From CAZZBK01 sp964387325 (lineage in GTDB: Bacteria; Planctomycetota; Planctomycetia; Pirellulales; PNKZ01): a stretch of DNA of 32,907 nucleotides. Below, in pieces: positions 7,263 through 14,616 of this stretch (positions within the stretch are counted from its first letter, which is position 1; every line of letters starts with the position of its first letter). The stretch is from the NCBI GenBank assembly GCA_964387325.1, contig CAYLYE010000042.1, positions 1-32,907 on the forward strand, written 5' to 3'. Below the pieces are notes generated by a model. It was given only the letters and a program-made list of their open reading frames with translations. It had not been told where the DNA came from and searched no databases. The translations under genes and the position numbers were made by a program.

Positions 7263-7643
7263 ATGACTCGAGCGTCTCCGTCAATGCGAAGAATCACGTG
7301 GGGATTTCAGAAATATTTGCGTCTGCACCTGAAGTTTGCCGCCCGATGTCATGAGCGACGCCATGATTCAATGCCAAGACGGCCATTCGCACTTCATAAA
7401 TGTGAGTGACGCAATTCAGTGTGCCGACTGTTGAACGATGTGTCGAGTGTGATGGGCGTAATATGTAACATTAAGTTGACGAATAGTGTAAACAGGCGCT
7501 TACAGTGTCTATCAATACGCAGTCAATGCAGTGCAGCACATTACAGGTGAGTGACAAAACGAGCTGCAGTATGCAAGAGATGGAAACTCGCACGCGCACC
7601 AGAGAGGCGTGTGCACCATATCGAGATAGACTTGCCGCACGAC
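7263..7643. promoter_or_regulatory. Intergenic region with candidate activator sites
   Basis: No gene is seen in these 381 bases between the sigma-54 promoter and the end of the activator gene. Four TGTAA half-sites cluster here: 7464-7468 within the palindrome ATGTAACAT, 7487-7491 and 7500-7504 as an inverted pair (TGTAA-N8-TTACA), and 7541-7545 in the reverse direction. They lie 230-310 bases upstream of the predicted start, a plausible place for enhancer sites of a sigma-54 activator. This is pattern-based only. Confidence 0.35.
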
Positions 7644-9029
7644 TTAGCCAAGATTGTACTTGTGTAATTTTTTGTACAACGTCATGCGACTAATGCCTAG
7701 CTGCTGCGCCGCGAGCGAACGATTGTTATTGCATTGCGTAATAACGGATGAAAGACGTTCGCGTTCAGCCATTTGTCGTGCGGCATCGAGTTGATCGTGG
7801 ACGTTGACCATGGTATCGGCCATGGGATCGCAGTGTCGTTGTTTCCAGCGCAACAGCGAGTCGGGTAAATCGTCGAGCTGAACTTCGTCGGTTGTGCAGA
7901 CGGCTGCGACACGTTCGATTGTGTTTCGCAGTTCGCGAATATTGCCTGGCCACGGATATTTCTTAAACGTCTGCAACACATCGCGAGAAAATCGCCGTGG
8001 ACTGGGTTGTTGTTCATCAGCATATTTCTTTAAGAAATGCTCGGCTAGCAGTGGAATCTCTTCACTCCGTTCTCGCAACGCAGGTGTGCGGAACGACAAG
8101 ATGTTAAACCGATGATACAAGTCGGCTCGGAATTGGCCCGCGGCCACGACCGACTCTAAATCGCGATTAGTCGCGACAATCAAACGGGCGCGAAAGCGAA
8201 CGGTCTGCGTCGACCCCACCGGTTCAAATGCTCGTTCATCGACCACACGCAGTAACTTGACTTGCAGATGCTGCGGCAACGTATCAACTTCATCGAGCAG
8301 CAGGGTGCCATCAGCCGCTTGTTCGAATTTGCCGACATGCGCGCGATCAGCCCCGGTGAACGCTCCCTTGGCATGCCCAAATATTTCACTCTCAATAAGT
8401 GCCGGTGACAATGTGCCGCAATTTACTGTGACGAACGGCCGCATATACCGCGGTGAAACTCGATGAATGACCTGAGCCAGTCGAGTCTTGCCTGTGCCCG
8501 TCTCGCCAGCGAGGATGATGGTCGCCTCACGATGGGCGACTCGTTGAACTTGCTCCATCAGCCGTCGCATACTGGCCGAATTCACCAGAAACTCGTCACG
8601 TACTCCATTGGGCAAACCGGTAACGCTGGGGACATTTGACCCATAACGGGCATTCACGGTAAGCAAATCGAGTAAAAACACGAGTCGATTCGCATCGAGT
8701 GGACGAGCTAAATAATCAGCCACGCCCAACCGCAATGCATTTACACTGGCGTCCGCATCGACGACATCGCTGACGATCAGCAAAGCGACCTGCGGATGAT
8801 CCCCCATAAATTGGACGATCTGTTGCTCCAGCGGGCGACCATCGGCTGTTTCGTCCCCTTGAGCATGCAGAATCACCACTTTGGCCGAAGTTTCTTGCAG
8901 ACGCGAGGGCAGCTCGTGCAGGTCAAAGCACGCTTCCAACTGACACAAGGGAACCGCTTGCGCTGCCGCGCTCAAAGTCTCATGCAAGGCCGGGTCACGA
9001 CCAACGTACAACACGGCACTGGCCCGCAT
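7644..9029 (-). CDS. Sigma-54-dependent transcriptional activator
   Basis: A 461-residue NtrC-type enhancer-binding protein. Residues 1-125 form a receiver-like domain that lacks the usual phospho-acceptor Asp (KVVILHAQGDE where DxxLLDxxMP is expected) and has Arg for the conserved Lys (DYLARP). The AAA+ domain is complete: Walker A GETGTGKT 175-182, GAFTGA 222-227, which contacts sigma-54, Walker B LLLDEVD 243-249 and the arginine-finger region RADLYHRFN at about 301. A Fis-type helix-turn-helix ends the protein (NNNRSLAAQQLGISRMTLYKKL). The ATG at 9029 is chosen for its AAGGAG, 5-6 bases upstream. It lies between cpaE and the pilin operon and is the obvious candidate regulator of the promoter at 7246-7262. 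Confidence 0.93.
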   Translation of the reverse strand: MRASAVLYVGRDPALHETLSAAAQAVPLCQLEACFDLHELPSRLQETSAKVVILHAQGDETADGRPLEQQIVQFMGDHPQVALLIVSDVVDADASVNALRLGVADYLARPLDANRLVFLLDLLTVNARYGSNVPSVTGLPNGVRDEFLVNSASMRRLMEQVQRVAHREATIILAGETGTGKTRLAQVIHRVSPRYMRPFVTVNCGTLSPALIESEIFGHAKGAFTGADRAHVGKFEQAADGTLLLDEVDTLPQHLQVKLLRVVDERAFEPVGSTQTVRFRARLIVATNRDLESVVAAGQFRADLYHRFNILSFRTPALRERSEEIPLLAEHFLKKYADEQQPSPRRFSRDVLQTFKKYPWPGNIRELRNTIERVAAVCTTDEVQLDDLPDSLLRWKQRHCDPMADTMVNVHDQLDAARQMAERERLSSVITQCNNNRSLAAQQLGISRMTLYKKLHKYNLG

Positions 9030-9374
9030 AACGACTCCTTTTCGCGTCATCCGTAACGACAATGACCTCTCGTCGCACGCCATATCTTGCGGCGACGCAC
9101 ACTTGCGTGTGCTAAGGAACCGACTTCAAAACTTTGCTGAACGCATCAGATGAGATGGTCCTATCGACCAATGTTTGAAAATTAACAAAGCAACGGCTGC
9201 ATTCAACAACCATCCACTGCGTTAACAAAATATTTGTAATAAATCCCTGCCGGGGATTACCTGTCATCGCGCACGGAGTGCCAGATGAAGCATCCTAGGG
9301 GACGTTTATCTCGATGCGGCAACAACTCGCGTAGTCGATTCGCACGCGTAATAAAACACCCACAAACAGCCGAT
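9030..9374. other. Intergenic region between cpaE and the activator gene
   Basis: 345 bases without a gene. It contains a possible terminator for cpaE (9241-9258), a weak sigma-54-like element on the minus strand (GG at 9281-9282, GC at 9269-9270, but poor -12 bases), and an A/T-rich stretch at 9180-9240 that could hold a promoter for the activator. Confidence 0.5.
9241..9258 (-). terminator. Possible terminator downstream of cpaE
   Basis: On the minus strand AATCCC and GGGATT form a 6-bp stem with a 5-base loop (CGGCA), followed by TATTAC. The U-tract is poor, so termination may be weak. Confidence 0.4.
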
Positions 9375-10535
9375 TTATGGCCGATTGAGCAACGCGTCGA
9401 TTTTGTCAGCCCACTCGATAATACTACGCGTGACCTTGGCGGAAGGGGCATCCGTGATCAAGGGCAACCCTTGATTGTTCGCACGAATCACACTGCGCGG
9501 ATCATCCGGTATGTGCTGCCATATTTTCTGATCCATCGCAAGCTCCGCCTTCGACGCGAGCACTTCGCTGGGTTGACCCGAGCGGTTAACCACCAGTCGG
9601 ATCCGTTCGGCCGAGACCCCCAAGTCGCGCAGAAACTCCACCACCCGACGGGTGGCACGCAACGCGGCAAATTCCAACCGCAGCACCAACATCACCAGGG
9701 CCGAGTCCTGCAGCGTCCCCATCAGATACTCGTTAAATTGGTTGTCGACATCAGTCACCACGAACGGAAACATTCGCCGCACGATCGGCAGCAGTCGTCC
9801 GAGCGCTTCACTGCTCACATACGACGCATCGGCGATCGATTGTGGGGCCGCCAGCAGCCCAATCCCGCTGGCATGACGGCAGATGGCCCCTTCGACCAGA
9901 TTCGGGTCGAGTCGGTCGTATTCCGAACCCAAATCAGCGAGCGTGTGGTTCGGTTTCAGATCGAGTAGCGGGGCCAAATCACCCGACTTCAGTTTGAGGT
10001 CCAGCAAGCCGCACTGTCCGTGTTTCTTCGCTATCGCAACGGCCAAGTTCACCGCCAGCGTACTGGCCCCACAGCCACCACATACTCCCATCAGGGTTAG
10101 TAACGGCGCAATCTTGCCGGTCATGGCCAACTCTTGCCGCAACCGATCGAGGGCGGCGGACAATTCGGTTTCCATGTCGGCCGCGTCGAGGTATTCGCTC
10201 GCCCCCATCCGCATGACGCGCAGGACAAACTTGCTGTCCGTAGCGGGGCCGATCACCAATAACCGGGCAGGCGAAACAGCGTGCAACTCCGTGAACACTC
10301 GCAAGCCTGCCTCGACATCGGCTGGCAGGACGAGAAAGATCCAATCGGCGGCGGTCATGGCAGCCGGTGCGAGGCTCCCCGAGCGGACTTGTCCTGGCAA
10401 GGATCGAGCACAGCTAGTCAGTGCTTGGGCAAGGCTCGTCACATGCTGAGGTTGGCACTCGAAGCCGTGCTGGCCCAGTCCGATGCGCACCCGCGCCACC
10501 ATGGCCGAATCGTCACTGAACACATAACAAGCCAT
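9375..10535 (-). CDS. cpaE: CpaE/TadZ-like pilus localisation ATPase-family protein
   Basis: A 386-residue MinD/ParA-superfamily protein with an N-terminal receiver-like domain (about 1-130, without a clear phospho-site), as in CpaE/TadZ proteins that position the Tad machinery at the cell pole. The P-loop region GVCGGCGASTLAVNLA (150-165) has Cys in place of the signature Lys and Ala in place of the second Lys of KGGxGKT. GQCGLLDLKLKSGDLAPLLDLKPNHTLADL is the typical CpaE switch segment. Loss of the second Lys is common in this family; loss of both suggests weak or absent ATP hydrolysis. It lies upstream of the activator gene and is divergent from the histidine kinase. Confidence 0.88.
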   Translation of the reverse strand: MACYVFSDDSAMVARVRIGLGQHGFECQPQHVTSLAQALTSCARSLPGQVRSGSLAPAAMTAADWIFLVLPADVEAGLRVFTELHAVSPARLLVIGPATDSKFVLRVMRMGASEYLDAADMETELSAALDRLRQELAMTGKIAPLLTLMGVCGGCGASTLAVNLAVAIAKKHGQCGLLDLKLKSGDLAPLLDLKPNHTLADLGSEYDRLDPNLVEGAICRHASGIGLLAAPQSIADASYVSSEALGRLLPIVRRMFPFVVTDVDNQFNEYLMGTLQDSALVMLVLRLEFAALRATRRVVEFLRDLGVSAERIRLVVNRSGQPSEVLASKAELAMDQKIWQHIPDDPRSVIRANNQGLPLITDAPSAKVTRSIIEWADKIDALLNRP

Positions 10536-10648
10536 GAGCGGCGCGCCTGCAGCAAGAAAACACCTCGTTCGATCGTTCCATCTAATCTATCTTAACCACC
10601 TTGGTCAAGGAGAGACGAGATATTGCAGAACTCAAAAGCGGATCGACG

Positions 10649-10664
10649 GCAAGATTTTCGCCTT
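10649..10664 (-). promoter_or_regulatory. Weaker sigma-54-like promoter candidate for cpaE
   Basis: The minus strand reads AAGGCGAAAATCTTGC. The TTGC of the -12 box is perfect and the GG-N10-GC spacing is right, but the -24 box is AGGCGA instead of TGGCAC. It lies 114 bases upstream of cpaE, in the intergenic region shared with the divergent kinase gene. Confidence 0.35.
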
Positions 10665-10773
10665 CCACTTTCCCATTTCCGCTTTACGTCACACCTTCTG
10701 CTAAAATAGAGATCTCGATTCGTTGAGCGAATCCTTCATCACTCGTGCCCCCTTTGTTCGCCACACATCGCCT

Positions 10774-11706
10774 ATGCCTGATCGCCATCAGCTAGCCTTT
10801 GCCACCTTTCGTCCCCGTCAGGTGTTTGCCAGCATCCTGGCGACCGTTTTCGTGACCGAAATTCTCACGATGCTCGCTCTGTTGGGTTCGTTTGTTGAGG
10901 CCGAGCGTCCGTTGACGTTGGCCGTGTGCAACGCCGGGCTGTCTACGTTTGTGCTCGCACCGGCTCTATGGTATTTGGTCGTTCGCCCTTTGGAGCAGTT
11001 AGCTTTCGTACGTCAGCACTTGTTGCAGATGGCCATGTCGGCCCAAGAAGAAGAACGCCGCCGCATCGCTCGCGATTTGCACGATGGCCTGGGTCAATCG
11101 CTCACCGGGCTGCTCGTCGGCCTGCGTACGATCGAAGAGTCGTCACGCGACGATAAAGTACAGAAAATGGCCCACGAACTCCGCCGCATTGGGGGCGAGG
11201 CGCACGACGACATTCGCCGCATGTCACGTGGCCTCCGGCCAGCCGTGCTCGACGATGTCGGGATGATCCCCGCCTTGGAGCGATTTCTCGACGACGTCCG
11301 TACTGCGCATCACATTCACGTCTCGCTGCAGATCGAGTGTGTCGAACGGCCTCAACTGGACGAAGAGGTCGAAACTTCGCTCTATCGTATTATTCAAGAA
11401 TCGGTCGTAAACGCCGCGCGACACAGCCAAGCGGTGACCGTCAGTGTACTGATCGATTTTCAAAAGGATCGGGTTCGTGTTACGATCGAAGACGACGGCA
11501 CCGGGTTCGACACCACTGCGGCGATCAACAAACGGAGCGGCTACGGGCCCTTCGGATTGTTGAGCATCCGCGAACGGGCACGCATGATGGGGGGCGAGGC
11601 GATTATCGAATCTTCGCCCCAGGCTGGTACTCGAGTGAAAGTTAGCGTTCCCAATCACCTTACCACCGACGACGATGAGCAAAATCCGCGTTCTCGTGGC
11701 CGATGA
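10774..11706 (+). CDS. NarX/UhpB-type sensor histidine kinase
   Basis: About 310 residues. Two N-terminal membrane helices (FASILATVFVTEILTMLALLG and LAVCNAGLSTFVLAPALWYLVV) enclose only a short periplasmic segment, then comes a HisKA_3 domain with the H-box EERRRIARDLHDGLGQSL, and a HATPase domain with the N-box QESVVNAARH, the G-box DDGTGFD and GLLSIRERARMMGG. There is no obvious separate sensor domain. A TTG at 10723 would add 17 residues; neither start has a good ribosome-binding site, so the start is uncertain. The end overlaps the response-regulator gene by 32 bases, implying translational coupling and a cognate pair. It is divergent from cpaE, so it may or may not control the pilus genes. 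Confidence 0.9.
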   Translation: MPDRHQLAFATFRPRQVFASILATVFVTEILTMLALLGSFVEAERPLTLAVCNAGLSTFVLAPALWYLVVRPLEQLAFVRQHLLQMAMSAQEEERRRIARDLHDGLGQSLTGLLVGLRTIEESSRDDKVQKMAHELRRIGGEAHDDIRRMSRGLRPAVLDDVGMIPALERFLDDVRTAHHIHVSLQIECVERPQLDEEVETSLYRIIQESVVNAARHSQAVTVSVLIDFQKDRVRVTIEDDGTGFDTTAAINKRSGYGPFGLLSIRERARMMGGEAIIESSPQAGTRVKVSVPNHLTTDDDEQNPRSRGR

Positions 11707-12364
11707 TCATGCCGTACTCCGCACAGGATTGCGGTTGCTGATCAACACGCAAGACGACCTCGAAGTCGTCGGCGAGGCTGGCAACCATGACGAGGCACTG
11801 CGCCGCGCGCTTGAGCTGCGCCCCGATGTGCTCACGCTCGATGTCTCGATGCCAATGGGGACTGCTGCCCAAGTAACCGAGGCACTCGCTCGAGAGTGTC
11901 TCGAGACACGTGTGCTGATCCTCACGATGCACGACGACCCTGCCTATTTGCGTGTGATGATGGCTGCCGGAGCATTTGGTTATGTTGTCAAGAAAGCTGC
12001 CGACAGCGAACTGCTCACCGCGATTCGCACGATCGCCAGTGGCAAGTGTTATGCTCCCAACCCTGAAACCTTCGAACGAATCAACACCGAGCTTTCTCCT
12101 CAAATTCGTCGCAAGCCAGGTAACTCGCCGCTCGATGTACTCAGCGAGCGCGAGCAAGAAGTGTTGCGGTTGGTGGTCAATGGGCTCACCAATCAAGCCA
12201 TTGCAGACAAACTTGAGTTGAGTGTTAAGACCGTCGAATCGTATCGCGCTCGGGTCATGGCGAAGCTCGGGCTCCGTAATCGTGCCGAACTCATGCGATT
12301 GGCGATCGAGTTGGGCATTGTTCAAGCCGGTATCGCGATCGACGGACCGGGCAAAATCAGCTGA
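11675..12364 (+). CDS. NarL/FixJ-family response regulator
   Basis: A 229-residue two-domain regulator. The receiver domain (1-118) has the acidic pair D10/D11, the phospho-acceptor D56 in LTLDVSMP and the conserved K106 in GYVVKK, so it should be phosphorylated by the overlapping kinase. The C-terminal LuxR-type helix-turn-helix (about 150-215) contains LSEREQEVLRLVVNGLTNQA and LSVKTVESYRARVMAKLGL. The start codon lies inside the kinase gene. Confidence 0.94.
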   Translation: MSKIRVLVADDHAVLRTGLRLLINTQDDLEVVGEAGNHDEALRRALELRPDVLTLDVSMPMGTAAQVTEALARECLETRVLILTMHDDPAYLRVMMAAGAFGYVVKKAADSELLTAIRTIASGKCYAPNPETFERINTELSPQIRRKPGNSPLDVLSEREQEVLRLVVNGLTNQAIADKLELSVKTVESYRARVMAKLGLRNRAELMRLAIELGIVQAGIAIDGPGKIS

Positions 12365-12430
12365 GACACTCGACACCCTCGCCAGCACGCTCTTATGTCT
12401 ACATAATGGGTGTCGCCGTCACGGGTAACT

Positions 12431-12448
12431 CGCGAGGCAAGCCTCGCG
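12431..12448. repeat. Perfect GC-rich inverted repeat
   Basis: CGCGAGGC-AA-GCCTCGCG, an 8-bp stem with a 2-base loop, 66 bases after the response-regulator stop. CCGCGAGGCTCG at about 12547-12558 carries a related core. It could be a dispersed intergenic repeat unit or a terminator without a U-tract. Confidence 0.55.
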
Positions 12449-12533
12449 GCTAACATGTGAGTTTTGCTCTGTAGAAAACACCAGTATGCCTGAGGATCAT
12501 GACGTTGGCCAAAGCCACCGGCCGGGTGTATAG

Positions 12534-12569
12534 GTTGCGGAGCAAACCGCGAGGCTCGCTCCTTGCAAC
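12534..12569. repeat. Imperfect hairpin in intergenic DNA
   Basis: GTTGCGGAGC (12534-12543) pairs with GCTCC-TTGCAAC (12558-12569) with a small bulge, around a loop that contains CGCGAGGC, the same core as the inverted repeat at 12431. Apart from these hairpins I see nothing in 12365-12626. Confidence 0.4.
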
Positions 12570-12626
12570 GCCCTCGCGCATTCACCCAGGCGAAACGGTG
12601 AGTTGCGCAGATGGGCGAGGGGCCTT

Positions 12627-12935
12627 TTAGTGGTTGAAAAGAAACTCTTGGCTGTTGAGCAAGGCCCAGGCTAGGTCGACAAATCCTTCGCGGAGGTCAG
12701 CCGCTTGTCGGAAATGACCTTCGGCGAGTTTGACTTCCGCCGGCGTCGCGTGTCGCAACAAGATCCGTAGGACCAACTCATCGACCTTTTGCGAGTTCGA
12801 TCTGTCCTGCTCCAACAAGCCGTGGATCGCGCCGCGCTCGGAGCGAAGTTTCGTTTCCACGGTGGCGCCGTTCATCAAATGCAGGCTCTGCGACAACGTC
12901 GTTTCTGCCGATCTCTCGCACCCAGCACGAAATCG
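12627..12935 (-). pseudogene. C-terminal stump of a DUF1553 protein gene
   Basis: The frame contains CERSAETTLSQSLHLMNG and ends WALLNSQEFLFNH. These match the C-terminal hallmark of DUF1553 proteins, and the intact copy in this window (25808-28318) has CERSSESNLSQALQMINGP and WALLNANEFLFQH. Only about 100 codons remain of a protein normally 700-1000 residues long, with no credible start. In another minus frame just upstream (about 13104-12950) there is a hydrophobic, signal-like stretch (AVRLCLLITVVCGYLALFPA), which could be the N-terminus of the same gene after a large internal deletion and frameshift. Confidence 0.75.
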
Positions 12936-13131
12936 AGAGGAAGACCCCGCTTCCCGCGAGCTTGGATTTCACTACGCTGAGCGCCGTAGGGGTGTGCTGA
13001 AATTGTGCTGGAAATAATGCCAAATAACCACAAACGACCGTAATCAACAGGCAGAGCCTAACCGCCTGATGATAAACCACTTGCGAGCGAAACTGGGCTG
13101 CCACAACGACTTGCGGAAAGCGCCCCAGGAT

Positions 13132-13149
13132 ATTCCCTTGCCCTCCGCC
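13132..13149 (+). other. Possible 3' end of a tRNA-Ser (attachment-site-like remnant)
   Basis: ATTCCCTTGCCCTCCGCC looks like the end of a bacterial tRNA-Ser: the 3' half of a T-arm (CCCTT), acceptor strand GCCCTCC, discriminator G, then CC. No matching 5' acceptor GGAGGGC, T-loop GTTC or anticodon arm lies upstream, so it is not an intact tRNA. An intrinsic terminator follows at once. Such 3' fragments are left when elements integrate into tRNA genes. Chance similarity is possible. Confidence 0.35.
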
Positions 13150-13167
13150 TTTTTAATCGCGACTTAA

Positions 13168-13191
13168 CCCCTTGCCTTGCAAGGGGTTTTT
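13168..13191 (+). terminator. Intrinsic terminator
   Basis: CCCCTTGC (13168-13175), a 3-base loop, GCAAGGGG (13179-13186), then TTTTT: a perfect 8-bp GC-rich stem with a U-tract on the plus strand. No intact plus-strand gene lies just upstream, which supports the idea that a gene, perhaps a tRNA, has been lost here. Confidence 0.85.
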
Positions 13192-13265
13192 CGTTGGCAC
13201 TCGGTGATATTGGATGGCCCGCAGCGACATCTCAGGAGATATGGTCGTTACCAACTCGGATGGAG

Positions 13266-13283
13266 GAATGAGCCAGCTCATTC
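13266..13283 (-). terminator. Perfect hairpin at the end of the sialidase gene
   Basis: GAATGAGC-CA-GCTCATTC, an 8-bp stem that overlaps the TGA stop of the sialidase-like gene. No U-tract follows on the minus strand, so it may protect the mRNA 3' end or terminate weakly. Confidence 0.4.
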
Positions 13284-14583
13284 AACGAGCGTTCCACTCG
13301 CGATTCGATTGCTTCCACAAGATGCGTGCGGCGTAAATGCTATTGTTTGACCCGTAAGGGTTGCCTGGCATGAGAATCCCCTTGGGCCCCTGCATCCACT
13401 CGGCGGTTGTCACCCAGGTCTCATGCTCGTTGACCTCGGTGACACCAAAAGCGTTTCCTAAGCCCGCACCGCGTTCGGGTATCAAGATTCGCTCGGTGCT
13501 ACGGATCACGTGCAGCTTCTCGGTATCAACCTGCGCGATGAACAGCGGCGCACGATGGCGAAACACATGGTCGTTGTTCGCCCCTTTGCGTGTGTAGCTG
13601 AGCAGCAAGCCGGCGCTGTGCGTGACCCAATGTTGCTGGGTATTCGTGCTGCCTAGATCACTGCCATCGTCGAACCGCCAACGCTTGACCGTCCCGAAAT
13701 GGAGCCCGTCGTCCGATGAGGCCACGTAGGCCGTGCGATCGTTACGCATCGTCAGATAATATCGCCCGCGATACACGGTCAGCGACGGCTCGAAAACGCC
13801 CGTCTGCCGACTGCCGGGCAATTTATATTCGACACCGGGTTCGATCGGTCGGCTGAGTTCGTCGCCATGCTCAAGATACTTGAGCTGCGTGCCGTCGAAC
13901 GAACAACGCATCACGGCCGTGTGGTACGGACTCTCACCCGCGGTCTTGAAGTGAAACGGCAGCAGAATGTCACCGTTGGGCAGATCGACCCGTTGACTGG
14001 CTCCGACCGTGGCGTAGAAGAACTTGGGATCGTCGGGCATGACGATCGTTTGCCAGGCAGTCCAGGAGCGTTGCTCAGGATTGTAGACTGAGTACGATGT
14101 CCGCGACGACGCTTCGTTCTGACTGATCTTCACTTCTGCCCCAGCGGCGTTGCGTTTGTAGCGGACCGTGGGACCGGTTGCGAGCAATTTTCCGGTGGTT
14201 GTGTGCCACTTGGGAACCATGTCGCCAGCGACGATCTCGATTCCGCCCGGCTCATGGCGACGGCCCAAGGTTTGCGGATGTTCGAGCGGCGGCGACCAGG
14301 TTTTGCCCAAATCGTCGGAACGGACTTCATTGACCGCAAAAAAAATGTCGCTGCCGGTGAGCAACAGCTTTTGCATGGTGAAGACGACGCTCGGTTTGGG
14401 CCCTTGCACGACACCGGCTCGCGGCGCGACCCAGCAGGTCTTGCCATCGAAGCCCGACATGACAGTGTCGAGCTTGATCGTATAGTCGAGCGGCTCGGCG
14501 GATCGAGTGGGTATTGCGCTCAAGCACCAGATAAGCGATAGGGATAATAAGAATCGGCAACGAATCAAAATACTTTCCATCAT
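13282..14583 (-). CDS. Secreted sialidase/BNR-repeat family protein
   Basis: A 433-residue protein with a signal peptide (ILIRCRFLLSLSLIWCLSAIP, cleavage near TRSA). It contains a clear Asp-box, SDDLGKTW at 89-96 (pattern S-x-D-x-G-x-T-W), and a second, partial one in VASSDDGLHF, the marks of the six-bladed sialidase/neuraminidase propeller. Planctomycetes carry many such exported proteins, often of unproven substrate, so true sialidase activity is not assured. The ATG at 14583 is preferred because GGAG lies 6 bases ahead. It is 33 bases downstream of the 989-residue secreted protein gene and probably shares its transcript. Confidence 0.78.
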   Translation of the reverse strand: MMESILIRCRFLLSLSLIWCLSAIPTRSAEPLDYTIKLDTVMSGFDGKTCWVAPRAGVVQGPKPSVVFTMQKLLLTGSDIFFAVNEVRSDDLGKTWSPPLEHPQTLGRRHEPGGIEIVAGDMVPKWHTTTGKLLATGPTVRYKRNAAGAEVKISQNEASSRTSYSVYNPEQRSWTAWQTIVMPDDPKFFYATVGASQRVDLPNGDILLPFHFKTAGESPYHTAVMRCSFDGTQLKYLEHGDELSRPIEPGVEYKLPGSRQTGVFEPSLTVYRGRYYLTMRNDRTAYVASSDDGLHFGTVKRWRFDDGSDLGSTNTQQHWVTHSAGLLLSYTRKGANNDHVFRHRAPLFIAQVDTEKLHVIRSTERILIPERGAGLGNAFGVTEVNEHETWVTTAEWMQGPKGILMPGNPYGSNNSIYAARILWKQSNREWNAR

Positions 14584-14616
14584 CGCCATCTCCAGCCAAG
14601 AGTTTCGCTCGTCACA

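Noticed and set aside
9269..9283. Sigma-54-like element before the activator gene
   Set aside because: GG and GC spacing fits, but the -12 box is GCGC instead of TTGC, so the match is too weak.
11660..12388. 242-codon open frame on the minus strand
   Set aside because: It is a shadow of the response-regulator gene, whose receiver and LuxR motifs are complete.
13090..13150. Intact tRNA gene
   Set aside because: Only a 3' end resembles tRNA-Ser; no T-loop GTTC, anticodon arm or 5' acceptor strand is present.
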